DNA from: Pseudomonadota bacterium
GTDB lineage: Bacteria; Pseudomonadota; Gammaproteobacteria; Steroidobacterales; Steroidobacteraceae
Reading direction: 5' to 3'
Assembly (NCBI GenBank): GCA_016705325.1
Contig: JADIYJ010000027.1
Span: 372,001 to 436,000 of the forward strand
DNA: 64,000 bases
Part shown: positions 10,168 to 20,914 of the stretch, in pieces
How positions within the stretch are numbered: position 1 is the first letter of the stretch
How the letters are laid out: every line of letters begins with the position of its first letter
Translations under genes and position numbers: made by a program
Notes under the pieces: generated by a model
Told to the model about the DNA's origin: nothing
Database searches by the model: none
Seen by the model: only the letters and a program-made list of their open reading frames with translations

Positions 10168-10206
10168 AAGAAAAAAAGCCGCGACTCGCTGAGCGAATCG
10201 CGGCTT
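10168..10206 (-). terminator. Rho-independent terminator, minus strand
   Basis: Arms AAGCCGCGA and TCGCGGCTT (10176-10206) extended by TCGCT/AGCGA around a one-base loop region, followed on the minus strand by TTTTTTTCTT (10168-10177). It lies about 200 bases downstream of the methyltransferase stop, far for that gene alone, which is one reason to suspect a separate transcript. Confidence 0.85.
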
Positions 10207-10345
10207 TGCCGACGCATGGCCTTCCGTGACAGCCCGCAGATGTCCCCCGGTCGGGCGTGCCATGTCGTCTGTCGCCCGGTCTCCCCAGCTTGCGACTGCC
10301 TGGCGTTTTACGTGGTTTGCAGGGTGGTGTCACCTTGCGGCGCAA
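10168..10345 (-). ncRNA. Possible structured small RNA ending at the terminator
   Basis: Minus-strand segment of about 170 bases between the methyltransferase stop and the terminator. On the plus strand GACGCATGGC (10211-10220) can pair with GCCATGTCGTC (10259-10269, one bulge), GTGACA (10226-10231) with TGTCAC (10328-10333), and CGGGCG (10252-10257) with CGCCCG (10273-10278); the first and last compete. It could equally be the 3' UTR of the methyltransferase gene. It matches no RNA family I can name; c-di-GMP-I riboswitch similarity is limited to GCAAACC and is not convincing. Confidence 0.25.
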
Positions 10346-10405
10346 AAACGACGGTACCCCAATCAACGGCCGAGTTAATGTGTCTTTTTCTGCAACAGCA
10401 GGCGC

Positions 10406-11023
10406 TCAGGACTTCAACGCGGACCCTTCCGTCATGTAGCCGACGAATCTGGGCACGCGCCGCAGGTAATAGTGTTCGGCATCCCGCAGATGCAGGCCTG
10501 ATCCTGCGACCAGCGGCACCGTCTCCCGGATGAGATGACAACCGCCGCCGAGGCGGTTCTGGATCGGGTTGAGTCGATGCTGCCAACGGGCCACCCGCGC
10601 ATCGGGCGACAGGCCGTGCTCAAGGAACAGGAACTGTCCGCCGGGTTTGAGCACGCGATGAATTTCGCCGAGCGCATGCACCACGTCGGGAATCGAGCAG
10701 AGCGTCAACGTGCAGACAACGCTATCGAAGCTGTCCCCCGCGAACGGCAGGTGCTCCGCATTCAGGTGATGGAAGTCCACGGCAACGCGGGACGTGGCGA
10801 TCCGCGGCAACGAGAAGCGGTCGAGGTCGGTGTCCGGGTCGATGGCTTCGATGCGGCTCACGCCCGGCGGATAGTGCGGCAGGTTACGGCCTGTGCCGAA
10901 GCCGATCTCGAGGATGCGACCCGACGCCCGTGCCAGCGTGCGACGCCGCGGCTTGTCGAAGACCCTGCTTCCCATGGCCAGGTCGAGCAGGTACGGGAAG
11001 ACGCAGTGATGGTAGAGACCCAT
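10406..11023 (-). CDS. Class I SAM-dependent methyltransferase (METTL7/UbiE-like)
   Basis: 205 residues. The SAM site is clear: ILEIGFGTGRNLPHYP (motif I, about residues 37-52), EAIDPDTD (acidic end of strand 2), FDSVVCTLTLCSIPD (motif II/III) and HRVLKPGGQFLFLEHG. This set is typical of Methyltransf_11 proteins acting on small or lipid-like molecules; the motif LEHG and the Cys-rich C-terminal HLIRETVP region recall METTL7-like enzymes. Substrate unknown. Monocistronic, with an AT-rich spacer between it and the divergent yebC gene. Confidence 0.85.
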   Translation of the reverse strand: MGLYHHCVFPYLLDLAMGSRVFDKPRRRTLARASGRILEIGFGTGRNLPHYPPGVSRIEAIDPDTDLDRFSLPRIATSRVAVDFHHLNAEHLPFAGDSFDSVVCTLTLCSIPDVVHALGEIHRVLKPGGQFLFLEHGLSPDARVARWQHRLNPIQNRLGGGCHLIRETVPLVAGSGLHLRDAEHYYLRRVPRFVGYMTEGSALKS

Positions 11024-11087
11024 GCTAGCGAGTCGCCGACCACGCGGTATGCATCGAATTCATGCCATCACCGGCTCGTTCATTGCC

Positions 11088-11168
11088 ATTCAATTTGTAA
11101 ACTGAACTATATTAATTCAATACGCTGCAATTCAATACTGCAATTTGATCATTAATTTTTTACAATGA
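11088..11168. promoter_or_regulatory. AT-rich divergent promoter region with ATTCAAT repeats
   Basis: An island much richer in A+T than its surroundings, between the methyltransferase and yebC genes. ATTCAAT occurs at 11088-11094, 11115-11121 and 11130-11136; the last two are part of the direct repeat ATTCAATAC with a 15-bp offset, followed by ATTTGAT. It also holds TATATT and a T6 run. Probably the promoter and a regulator site for one or both genes; no consensus recognised. Confidence 0.4.
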
Positions 11169-11271
11169 AGGAGGTTTTCCGCACTCGGTACCTGCGTGCC
11201 ATTGGCTCGCCGCTGGGGTAGATTGCGCGCCCTTACGTGCCCCCCGCCAGGGCAGGATCCAGAGAGCAATC

Positions 11272-11994
11272 ATGGGACGCATTTTCGAAGTCAGAAAGCA
11301 CACGATGTTCGCGCGCTGGAACCGCATGGCGAAGCAGTTCAGCCGCATCGGCAAGGACATCACCATCGCGGTGAAGGCGGGCGGCTCCGATCCGAACGCG
11401 AACCCTGCGCTGCGTCGTGCGATCCAGAACTCGCGCGCCGTCAACATGCCGAAGGACAAGGTCGAGTCGGCGATCAAGCGCGCCTCCGGCCGCGACGCAG
11501 CGAATTTCGAAGAGGTCATCTACGAGGGCTACGCGCCGCACGGGGTTGCCGTGCTGGTCGAATGCGCAACCGACAACCCCACACGCACCGTCGCTGCGAT
11601 CCGCAACGCGTTCAACAAGAATGGCGGCAACTTCGCCTCGACAGGCAGCGTCGCCTTCCAGTTCCGTCGCATGGGCGTGTTCCGGTTGAATCCCGAAGGC
11701 GTCGACCAGGACGATCTCGAGCTCTACCTCATCGACCACGGTCTCGAGGAATTCGGCGAGAGCACGGGTGAGAAGGGCGAGCCGCAGCTCGTCGCCCGCT
11801 GCCTGTTCGAAGATTTCGGCACGTTGCAGAAAGCGCTCGAGGAGCGCGGCATCAGCCCGATCTCGGCCGAGCACGAATACATCTGCACCACGCCGACCGA
11901 ACTCGGTGAAGCCGAAGCGACCGAGGTGCTCGAACTGATCGACAAGCTCGAGCAGGACGACGACGTGCAGAAGGTCTACCACACGCTCGCTTGA
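11272..11994 (+). CDS. YebC/PmpR-family regulator (YeeN type)
   Basis: 240 residues, full length. N-terminus MGRIFEVRKHTMFARWNRMA with the family's SRIGKDITIAVKAGG and LRRAIQNSRAVNMPKDKVE. Then YEGYAPHGVAVLVECATDN and the C-terminal YICTTPTEL and VYHTLA. The opening MGRIFEVRK is that of the YeeN subgroup rather than the YebC subgroup that neighbours ruvC; accordingly no ruv genes are nearby. Family members bind DNA as regulators (PmpR), and YebC-type proteins have also been linked to relieving ribosome stalling at proline stretches. The rimO leader in this window contains a potential poly-proline frame, but no connection is implied. Confidence 0.93.
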   Translation: MGRIFEVRKHTMFARWNRMAKQFSRIGKDITIAVKAGGSDPNANPALRRAIQNSRAVNMPKDKVESAIKRASGRDAANFEEVIYEGYAPHGVAVLVECATDNPTRTVAAIRNAFNKNGGNFASTGSVAFQFRRMGVFRLNPEGVDQDDLELYLIDHGLEEFGESTGEKGEPQLVARCLFEDFGTLQKALEERGISPISAEHEYICTTPTELGEAEATEVLELIDKLEQDDDVQKVYHTLA

Positions 11995-12008
11995 CCTCCG
12001 CCGCCGCG

Positions 12009-12416
12009 TCAGCCGAGCGACTTCAAGGCATCTGCAACGGTCAGCGCGCCGGAGAATGCGGCCAGCAGGGCGCGGTCTGCAGTCACCAGTGGGGCGCCGA
12101 GGATCTTCGCCAGCGCAACGAACTCGGCATCGTATGCCGACAGTCGACTGGCGTCCGTCACCGCGAACACGCGCTCACTCGGCAGGTAGTGCTCCCGCCC
12201 GACGAACGCCGCTTCCGCTGCAGCCATGATTTCGCGCACCTGGGACACGCCCAGACTCCCGTCGCGCCGGTAGCCGGTGAGAACGCTGCGTAGTTCCGAC
12301 CGCCACAGCACTGGTGCGTGCCAGTCGGGATCCAGTTGCCGCAGGCGATGCGCATGCGCCGTCTGCTCGCCGTTGATCCAGCAATAAGCAATGACGTTGC
12401 TGTCGACGACGATCAC
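12009..12416 (-). CDS. vapC: PIN-domain ribonuclease toxin (VapC/FitB type)
   Basis: 135-residue PIN domain. The acidic metal-binding residues are in place: Asp 5 in VVDSNVIAY, Glu in WRSELRSVL (about 41), Asp in LSAYDAEFVALA (about 96) and Asp in VTADRALL (about 115). PIN toxins cleave RNA with Mg2+/Mn2+ and are held inactive by a cognate antitoxin. The start overlaps the stop of the upstream RHH antitoxin gene by 4 bases, the standard toxin-antitoxin layout. Converges with yebC, 14 bases apart. Intact, so probably functional. Confidence 0.92.
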   Translation of the reverse strand: MIVVDSNVIAYCWINGEQTAHAHRLRQLDPDWHAPVLWRSELRSVLTGYRRDGSLGVSQVREIMAAAEAAFVGREHYLPSERVFAVTDASRLSAYDAEFVALAKILGAPLVTADRALLAAFSGALTVADALKSLG

Positions 12417-12649
12417 GCCCGGCCCGAACTGCGGTAGCGCCGAATCCGGGTGTGATCGACACGCGGCAGGGTCGCCACGAAACGCTCGAGCCGCAACTGT
12501 TCCGAGGCGACATCGACCGCAGGCGCTTCGAACTGCGCCTCGAGCAGAGCCAGAATCTCCCGGTTCAAGCTGCGCCGGTTGGATTCAGCGCGCGCCTTGA
12601 GACGCAGGTGGAGTTCGGAGGGAATGTTCTTCAGCGTCAGGTTCAGCAT
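12413..12649 (-). CDS. FitA-type ribbon-helix-helix antitoxin
   Basis: 78 residues. The N-terminal 45 residues are an Arc/FitA ribbon-helix-helix fold (LNLTLKNIPSELHLRLKARA, then NRRSLNREILALLEAQF) that binds DNA as a dimer. The remaining tail would wrap the PIN toxin encoded directly downstream (4-base overlap). RHH antitoxins of this class repress their own promoter together with the toxin. A matching tandem operator sits 8 bases upstream of the start codon. Confidence 0.88.
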   Translation of the reverse strand: MLNLTLKNIPSELHLRLKARAESNRRSLNREILALLEAQFEAPAVDVASEQLRLERFVATLPRVDHTRIRRYRSSGRA

Positions 12650-12657
12650 GTGCCAGG

Positions 12658-12677
12658 TGGTACCGTTTTGGTACCGT
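12658..12677 (-). promoter_or_regulatory. Tandem operator of the toxin-antitoxin operon
   Basis: Two copies of TGGTACCGT at 12658-12666 and 12669-12677, 11 bp apart (one helical turn), each with the palindrome GGTACC. It lies immediately upstream of the antitoxin start. Geometry fits cooperative binding of two RHH dimers for autorepression; this is inference from position and symmetry. Confidence 0.65.
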
Positions 12678-12826
12678 CATGGTGTCGCGGATTCAATCCT
12701 TGATCAAGCACGCTGTGATTCTCAGCCGCTTGTTGACCCGGATCGCATTGAAATTGCTGGCAAAGCGACCAGATAGACGTGCCCGATGGCCGGCAACGGG
12801 TCCAGGCCGTCTAAACTTCCCGAGCC

Positions 12827-15293
<2,467 letters not shown>

Positions 15294-15352
15294 CCCCGCC
15301 CGGTGCAACGCCGGGGTGAACGGCACGACGACCATCACCCCGCGGGCGTCAG

Positions 15353-15448
15353 TCAGCCTTTCCTGGCCTTCTTCTCGGCGCGCTTCTCTTCCTTCGACTT
15401 TGCCGGTTTCTTCTTGGCCTCTTTCTTTCGATCCATGCCCTTGCCCAT
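15353..15448 (-). CDS. Small lysine-rich basic protein
   Basis: 31 residues, MGKGMDRKKEAKKKPAKSKE followed by EKRAEKKARKG. A GGGAG lies about 10 bases before the ATG. Very short Lys/Ala-rich proteins beginning MGKG.DRKKE recur in Gammaproteobacteria as unnamed conserved proteins; this is from memory of such sequences, not a search. Likely nucleic-acid binding by charge alone. Lies between the ygiQ stop and the LTA-synthase stop. Confidence 0.6.
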   Translation of the reverse strand: MGKGMDRKKEAKKKPAKSKEEKRAEKKARKG

Positions 15449-15491
15449 GTCGTTCACTCCCGTGGTGATTGGTCGCAGGCGAGAGCTTAAA

Positions 15492-17414
15492 TCAGTTGTA
15501 GCGATTCGTCTTGAACAGGTCGGACGCCGTCTGGAAATACGCGACGCCCAGATCCTGCAGCGCCTCATCGTCCGCGCGCGGCTTGAAGGACTTCGCCACC
15601 GGGTCATAGGTCAGGGACTGGTGGGTCTTGCCGAGACCGAGCACCACCAGCTGGTTGTCACGCAGAATCGCCACGTCGTGGTTATGGCTGAAGAGCGCGA
15701 TACGCGTGCTGTCGTCGGGCTCATGCAGCGCATCGACGCCGAAGAACGGCGCCTCGTACTGCATCCCGAGCAGACCGAGCACGGTCGGTGCGATGTCGAT
15801 CTGCGTCATCAGCGTGTCGATCTGACGCGGTGCAATGTGCTTCGGTGAGTAGATCATCAAGGGGATTTCGTACGTCTCCAGCGGAATCTCGGCCTTGCCG
15901 TAGACGCGCGCACCGTGATCGGCGACCACGACGAAGACCGTGTTGTCGAACCACGGCTGCCTGGCGGCCTCGCGCAGGAAATAGCCGAGCGCGTAGTCGG
16001 CGTAGCGCACGCCCGCCTGCCGGCCGCCGCCCTCCTCCGGAATGCCCAGCCGCTCGAGGCCCGGACGGAACGTGAACGGCTTGTGGTTCGACGTCGTCAT
16101 GATGATCGAGAAGAACGGCTTGCCGGCCTGGTACTGCTCGCCGAAATGCTGGATCGCGCGGTCGAACAGGTCTTCGTCGGCAACGCCCCACACGTTCTCG
16201 AAACGGACCTTGTCGATGTCGGTGCGGTCGAGTACCTGGAACCCGTTCCCCGCGAAGAACGTGTTCATGTCGTCGAAGTAGCCGTAGCCGCCATAGAGGA
16301 AGCTGCTCTGGTAGCCGAGGTCGTTCATGACCTTGCCCCAGCTGCCGATGCCCTGGTTGCCGGGCCGACGCAGGATCGAGACGGTCGGGATCGGCGGGAA
16401 CGAAGAGGTGATCGCTTCGAGGCCGCGCACGGTGCGAGTGCCGGAGGCGTAGGTCCTGGCAAACCAGAGGCCCTGCTTCGCGTACGAATCGAAGTTCGGC
16501 GTCCAGTCCTTCTCCGAGCCATGCAGCTTGCTGAACTCGGCGCCGAACGACTCGCTCGAGACGACGACGACGTTGAGCCTGCCGAGGCCGTCGGGCCGGG
16601 CCGCATGCAGCCGGTCCACCTTGCCCAGCGCCAGCTGCGTGAACGACGCACCGTCAGGCGCCAGCTGCTTCTGCAGCAAGCTCAGGTTGTCGACCGGCCT
16701 GGCGTGCGCGTAGTACGACTCGTAGTCGATGTCGCTGGTGCGCGCCGCACGGAAGAAGCTGCTGTGGCCGTTCTGCACCAGCTCGTTCTCAACCCGGTTC
16801 GATGACAACGACAAGGCATTCGTCGGGTAGAATGCGACCGCGAGAGCCAGCGCGACGGCATACGGCGCGAACGTCACGAGGCGCTCGCGCAACCGGACCA
16901 CGTGCTCGAACCCGGGCTTGATCGCGTGGCGCAGGAAGAAGACGGCCAGCGCGGCCAAGGTCACTGCGACACCGAGCACCTTCAGCACCGGGTACGCATC
17001 CCAGATGTCGGTGAACACTTCGGTCGGATACGCGAGGTAGTCGTACGCGACGATGTTGAAGCGCGCGTCGAACTCCTCGAAGAAGAAGTATTCCGTCGCC
17101 GTCAGGTAGATCAATCCCGTAATCGTCGCGGCAGTGGCGCCGTACAGGAACACGCGATTGGGGGTCGTCCGGAACCAGCGGTCGGGCAGCAGCAGGATGT
17201 AGAACGCGAACGGCGCGAACAGGTACAGGCTCTCGACCAGGTCGTTGATGAAGCCTGCCGTCAGGATGTATGGCAACCGGGAGATGCCAACATCGGCCTC
17301 GATGCCAAACCTGGCCCACAGCAAGGTGCGAGCTGCCAGTCCCAGCACCAGGTAGACGGCGACGACAGCCAGCCAGGGCGAATAGCGGACAAGGGCTTTG
17401 CGGATCGGGCGCAT
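15492..17414 (-). CDS. LTA-synthase-type membrane phosphoglycerol transferase / sulfatase-fold enzyme
   Basis: 640 residues. Five membrane helices in the first 200 residues (ALVRYSPWLAVVAVYLVLGL onward), then a periplasmic alkaline-phosphatase-fold domain. Catalytic landmarks: VVVSSESFGAE (metal site), the nucleophile Thr in SGTRTVRGLEAI (about residue 325), MTTSNHKPFT and VVVADHGARVYG near the C-terminus. In Gram-negative bacteria such enzymes move phosphoglycerol or phosphoethanolamine-type groups onto periplasmic glucans or lipids; which one is not shown here. Complete and uninterrupted. It is alone in its transcription unit and divergent from the glycine-zipper gene. Confidence 0.88.
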   Translation of the reverse strand: MRPIRKALVRYSPWLAVVAVYLVLGLAARTLLWARFGIEADVGISRLPYILTAGFINDLVESLYLFAPFAFYILLLPDRWFRTTPNRVFLYGATAATITGLIYLTATEYFFFEEFDARFNIVAYDYLAYPTEVFTDIWDAYPVLKVLGVAVTLAALAVFFLRHAIKPGFEHVVRLRERLVTFAPYAVALALAVAFYPTNALSLSSNRVENELVQNGHSSFFRAARTSDIDYESYYAHARPVDNLSLLQKQLAPDGASFTQLALGKVDRLHAARPDGLGRLNVVVVSSESFGAEFSKLHGSEKDWTPNFDSYAKQGLWFARTYASGTRTVRGLEAITSSFPPIPTVSILRRPGNQGIGSWGKVMNDLGYQSSFLYGGYGYFDDMNTFFAGNGFQVLDRTDIDKVRFENVWGVADEDLFDRAIQHFGEQYQAGKPFFSIIMTTSNHKPFTFRPGLERLGIPEEGGGRQAGVRYADYALGYFLREAARQPWFDNTVFVVVADHGARVYGKAEIPLETYEIPLMIYSPKHIAPRQIDTLMTQIDIAPTVLGLLGMQYEAPFFGVDALHEPDDSTRIALFSHNHDVAILRDNQLVVLGLGKTHQSLTYDPVAKSFKPRADDEALQDLGVAYFQTASDLFKTNRYN

Positions 17415-17653
17415 CTAGCTGAAATCCTTGAAAAAAAAGCGGGCAGCCGCACCCCGCGGCGGGTGAGTCATGGGTTAGACGCCCGGTCGAGCCGGAATCA
17501 ACCGCCAGTCGCCCGGCTTTTGACTTAACGCGGTTCGCGTGCGTGACGAGAGTCACTCATTGGCCCGGCCGTCGTGTCGAGACCCGCCGGGAGGACTAGC
17601 GTGCCCCACGTGTCCAATCGGGACTCGATCGCTGACGAGCCGGGGAGGTTTTG

Positions 17654-18259
17654 ATGCAATCGTTCACAGCATTGGCGCAACGCGCAGGGATGGCGCTGCT
17701 CATGGCCCTGCCTTGCGCGGCGCTCGCGACACCCCCGAGTTGGGCGCCTGCGCACGGCTGGCGTAAGCAGAATGACCCGACCTATGCCGGCTACAGCGGC
17801 CGCGCCTGGGACTACGACTTTGGCGTGCGGTCGGGCTCGTGCGATCGCAATCGCATCGGCCAGGTGCTCGGGGGCGCCGTCGGTGGCGTCACGGGTGGCG
17901 CGATCGGCGGGGAGATCGCCAAGGGCAGTGCCGAGCGCAACGTGGCCATCGTGATCGGTACGGTCATCGGCGCGGCCATCGGCGCCGAGGTCGGGCGACG
18001 CCTGGACAAGGCGGATCGCTCCTGCGTCGGCCACGCGCTCGAACTCGCCGATTACGGCCAGAGCGTCAGGTGGACCAATCCGAACACCCGCGTGACGTAC
18101 CAGCTGACGCCGCTCGACCCTGAGCACGGCATCGACGGGTGCCGCCGGTTTCGGCTCATTGCACACGGATCCTTCGGCCTGAGCGAGGGCCGCACGGTCG
18201 CCTGCACGGATGGCAGCGGCGTCTGGCAACCCGAGGACGACCGCCTGACCCGACGCTGA
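17654..18259 (+). CDS. Glycine-zipper outer-membrane-type protein
   Basis: 201 residues. The ATG at 17654 follows GGGAGG (17643-17648); a TTG one codon earlier is less likely. Signal peptide ends MALPCAALA. The middle has a glycine-zipper pair of hydrophobic helices (QVLGGAVGGVTGGAIGGEIA; VIVIGTVIGAAIGAEVG-like repeats, about residues 75-120), as in SlyB/17-kDa-antigen-type proteins. The C-terminal part is a surface-antigen-like domain (YGQSVRWTNPNTRVTYQLTP) with paired cysteines. Likely an envelope structural protein of unknown partner. Confidence 0.8.
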   Translation: MQSFTALAQRAGMALLMALPCAALATPPSWAPAHGWRKQNDPTYAGYSGRAWDYDFGVRSGSCDRNRIGQVLGGAVGGVTGGAIGGEIAKGSAERNVAIVIGTVIGAAIGAEVGRRLDKADRSCVGHALELADYGQSVRWTNPNTRVTYQLTPLDPEHGIDGCRRFRLIAHGSFGLSEGRTVACTDGSGVWQPEDDRLTRR

Positions 18260-18328
18260 GGCGCCGCGGCCGGGTCGTTGATGCTCCACCGGGCGCATGC
18301 TAGCGTGCGGCCGCTTCCTGGGGGATCA

Positions 18329-19363
18329 ATGAAGAGCGCCCGGCCGACATCACGCGACATCGCCCGCCTCGCGGAGGTTTCGCAGGCCACGGTGTCGCGC
18401 GCCTTGCGCAACAGCCCCCTGGTCCGTCCCGAGACCCGCGAGCGCATCGAATCGATTGCGCGTCAGCTCAGCTATCGCACGGATCGTCGTGCGGCCGGCC
18501 TGCGCACGCGCCGCTCGAACACGCTGGCCCTGCTGCTGTTCGAGGAATCCTCCGCGGACGGCCAGATCAATCCGTTCTTCCTGTCGATGCTGGGTCACAT
18601 CACGCGCGCGACAGCGCGGCGCGGTCTCGACCTGCTGGTGTCCTTCCAGCAGTTGAGCGACGACTGGCACACGGAATACCAGCTCAGCAATCGCGCCGAC
18701 GGGCTGATCCTGCTCGGCTACGGCGACTACCTCTCGTCGATGCCGCGACTGCAGAAGCTCGCCGACGCTGGCGCCAATTTCGTCATCTGGGGGCCGGACG
18801 TGGACGGCACGCCGGGTCGCTACGTCCGCACCGACAACAACGCGGGCGGGCTGCAGGCAACTCGCCATCTGCTGTGCCGCGGACGCAGGCGCATCGCCTA
18901 CGTCGGCAGCTCGTCCGATCACTGGCCGGAATTCCAGGCGCGCTTCAGCGGCTACGAGCGGGCGTTGCGCGAGGCGGGCATCGAGCCCGATCCGCGCCTC
19001 TCGGTCGAAGCGCAGTCGAGTGAGCAGGCAGGCCACGACGCGGCCACGGCCCTGCTCGACTCGGGCGTGCCGTTCGACGCGATCTTCGCCGCGAGTGATC
19101 TCATTGCGATGGGTGCGATCGGCGCATTGCGCGACCGTGGCCGGTCGGTGCCGGACGACGTGGCGGTCGTTGGCTTCGACGACATCGCGGCGGCGGCACA
19201 CTTCATTCCACCGCTGACGACCGTGCAGCAGGACACGCATCGCGCGGCTGACATGCTCGTGGACAACCTGCTGAAGATGACCTCGGGCGAGCCGGTCGAA
19301 TCCGCGCTGATCGAACCCAGGCTCGTCATTCGCGGTTCCTGCGGCGGTTCAGCCGGCGCGTAG
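18329..19363 (+). CDS. LacI-family regulator, probable maltodextrin repressor
   Basis: 344 residues. HTH and hinge at the N-terminus (SRDIARLAEVSQATVSRALR; ERIESIARQLSYR), followed by a periplasmic-binding-protein-like sugar domain with the usual IFAASDLIAMGAI and VAVVGFDDIAAAAHFIPPLT motifs. The start at MKSARPTSRD is chosen because it directly precedes the HTH and follows a G-rich site; a longer start at 18278 adds no domain. The gene converges with the end of the GH97-ABC-SLC45 operon. Two sites with the LacI-family consensus occur in promoters of the sugar genes, so it is the natural candidate to repress them; effector unknown, maltose or glucose derivatives likely. Confidence 0.9.
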   Translation: MKSARPTSRDIARLAEVSQATVSRALRNSPLVRPETRERIESIARQLSYRTDRRAAGLRTRRSNTLALLLFEESSADGQINPFFLSMLGHITRATARRGLDLLVSFQQLSDDWHTEYQLSNRADGLILLGYGDYLSSMPRLQKLADAGANFVIWGPDVDGTPGRYVRTDNNAGGLQATRHLLCRGRRRIAYVGSSSDHWPEFQARFSGYERALREAGIEPDPRLSVEAQSSEQAGHDAATALLDSGVPFDAIFAASDLIAMGAIGALRDRGRSVPDDVAVVGFDDIAAAAHFIPPLTTVQQDTHRAADMLVDNLLKMTSGEPVESALIEPRLVIRGSCGGSAGA

Positions 19364-19408
19364 TCCCGGCGGCTGCGGCGCGACCGCTGCGCTCGCTGCC
19401 GCCAGTCA

Positions 19409-20914
19409 TCAAGCCCGGTCTTCATGGTCATCGACGCGCAGCGTCGCGAGCCCGGCGAGGACCAGCAGCATCCCGCCCAGCGCCAGCGCATTGATGCTGT
19501 GACCGCCGAACAGCGCACGCACCAGGATGCCGAGCACGCTGGCCGCGAGGATCTGCGGGATCACGATGAAGAAATTGAAAATCCCCATGTAGATTCCCAT
19601 CTTCTTCATCGGCACCGCCTGCGACAGCATCGCGTACGGCAGCGACAGGATCGACGCCCAGGCAATGCCGACGCCGATCATCGACACCAGCAGCAGCCGC
19701 GGGTCCCCGATGAAACGGACCGAAACCAGGCCGAGCGCACCGAACCACAGGCAGACCAGGTGCGCCTTGCGGCGGCCGAGCGCTTCGGCGAGCTTCGGGA
19801 TGAACAGTGCGGCCAGCGCGGCGAAGCCGTTGTACGCGGCAAAGAGGATGCCGACCCAGTTCGCGCCCTCGTTGTAGGCCGCGGAGGCTGCATCGGTCGT
19901 GCCGTAATGGTGCTCGGTGACTGCCGCGGTCGTGTAGATCCACATCGCGAACAGCGCAAACCAGGACAGGAACTGCACGACCGCCAGCTGCCGCATTACC
20001 TGCGGCATCAGGTACAGGTCGTTGATCACGTTGTGCAGCATGCCCTCCGTGTCACCACGCAGCTGCCGTGACGCGGCGACGAGCTGCAACAGGCCGAACG
20101 CGACCAGTCCGCAGCCGAGCACGTAGAGCTGCTTGTCCCACCCGCACAAGGCAACGGCTGCCGCGAACGCCGCGCCCACGACGATCCACACCGCGGCGGA
20201 TCTTCGATACCACCGAGACGTCCGCGCGTGACGCTCGACACCGCCCGCCTGCTCATCGACGCGCTCGTCGAACTCTGCGAGTTGCGCTGGCGAGTACTCG
20301 CGCGTGCTGATGATGGTCCAGAGCACGGCACCGAGGAACGCCGCGGCGCCGAGGTAGAACGCGAGCTTCACGGACTGCGGCAGCTGGCCCGGCTCGGCCA
20401 CGTTGGCGACGTCGAAGACGTTGGCGAGGATCCACGGCAGCGCAGAGGCGACCACCGCACCGACGCCGATGAACCAGCTCTGCATCGAGTAGCCGCGACA
20501 ACGCTGCCGGTCGGGCAGCATGTCGCCCACCAGCGCGCGGAACGGCTCCATCGAGATGTTGATCGACGCGTCGAGAATCCACAGCATGCCGGCCGCAATC
20601 CACAGGTAAGGACTGTTCGGCATGACCACGAGCGCCGCCGTGGCGAGCAGCGCGCCGACCAGGAAATACGGGCGGCGACGGCCGAGACGACCCCAGGTGC
20701 GGTCGCTCAGGTAACCGATGATCGGCTGCACGATGAGCCCGGTGACCGGTGCCGCGAGCCAGAGAATCGGCAGGTGGTCGATCGATGCGCCCAGGGACTG
20801 GAAGATACGGCTCACGTTCGCGTTCTGCAGGGCAAAGCCGAACTGGATGCCGAGGAACCCGAAGCACATGTTCCAGATCTGCCAGAAACCCAGCGTCGGC
20901 TTTTGCTTGCGCAC
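19409..20914 (-). CDS. SLC45-type MFS sugar/H+ symporter
   Basis: 501 residues, 12 membrane helices. The loop GYLSDRTWGRLGRRRPYF (about residues 62-79) is the signature of the SLC45/glycoside-cation symporter branch, known in Proteobacteria as maltose or sucrose carriers. Central cytoplasmic loop at about 215-240 rich in Glu/Arg. Starts with GTG whose G is shared with the TAG stop of the upstream permease gene, so it is translationally coupled and last in the five-gene GH97 operon. Inferred role: uptake of maltose or short maltodextrins across the inner membrane. Confidence 0.86.
   Translation of the reverse strand: MRKQKPTLGFWQIWNMCFGFLGIQFGFALQNANVSRIFQSLGASIDHLPILWLAAPVTGLIVQPIIGYLSDRTWGRLGRRRPYFLVGALLATAALVVMPNSPYLWIAAGMLWILDASINISMEPFRALVGDMLPDRQRCRGYSMQSWFIGVGAVVASALPWILANVFDVANVAEPGQLPQSVKLAFYLGAAAFLGAVLWTIISTREYSPAQLAEFDERVDEQAGGVERHARTSRWYRRSAAVWIVVGAAFAAAVALCGWDKQLYVLGCGLVAFGLLQLVAASRQLRGDTEGMLHNVINDLYLMPQVMRQLAVVQFLSWFALFAMWIYTTAAVTEHHYGTTDAASAAYNEGANWVGILFAAYNGFAALAALFIPKLAEALGRRKAHLVCLWFGALGLVSVRFIGDPRLLLVSMIGVGIAWASILSLPYAMLSQAVPMKKMGIYMGIFNFFIVIPQILAASVLGILVRALFGGHSINALALGGMLLVLAGLATLRVDDHEDRA

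Larger units (their letters stand above)
10011..10405. other. 395-bp spacer between lipoprotein and methyltransferase genes
   Basis: No convincing coding potential. It holds a strong minus-strand Rho-independent terminator (10168-10206) and, upstream of it on that strand, a region with several compatible long-range stems described as a possible RNA. The 10011-10130 part holds the promoter region of the lipoprotein gene; I see no clear -35/-10 pair. Confidence 0.6.

Noticed and set aside
10300..10345. c-di-GMP-I (GEMM) riboswitch on the minus strand
   Set aside because: GCAAACC and CGCAAGCT resemble parts of the consensus, but the tetraloop-receptor and conserved junction cannot be aligned.
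11165..11221. 18-codon frame starting at ATGAAGGAG before yebC
   Set aside because: Too short, no ribosome site or conservation evidence; probably leader sequence.
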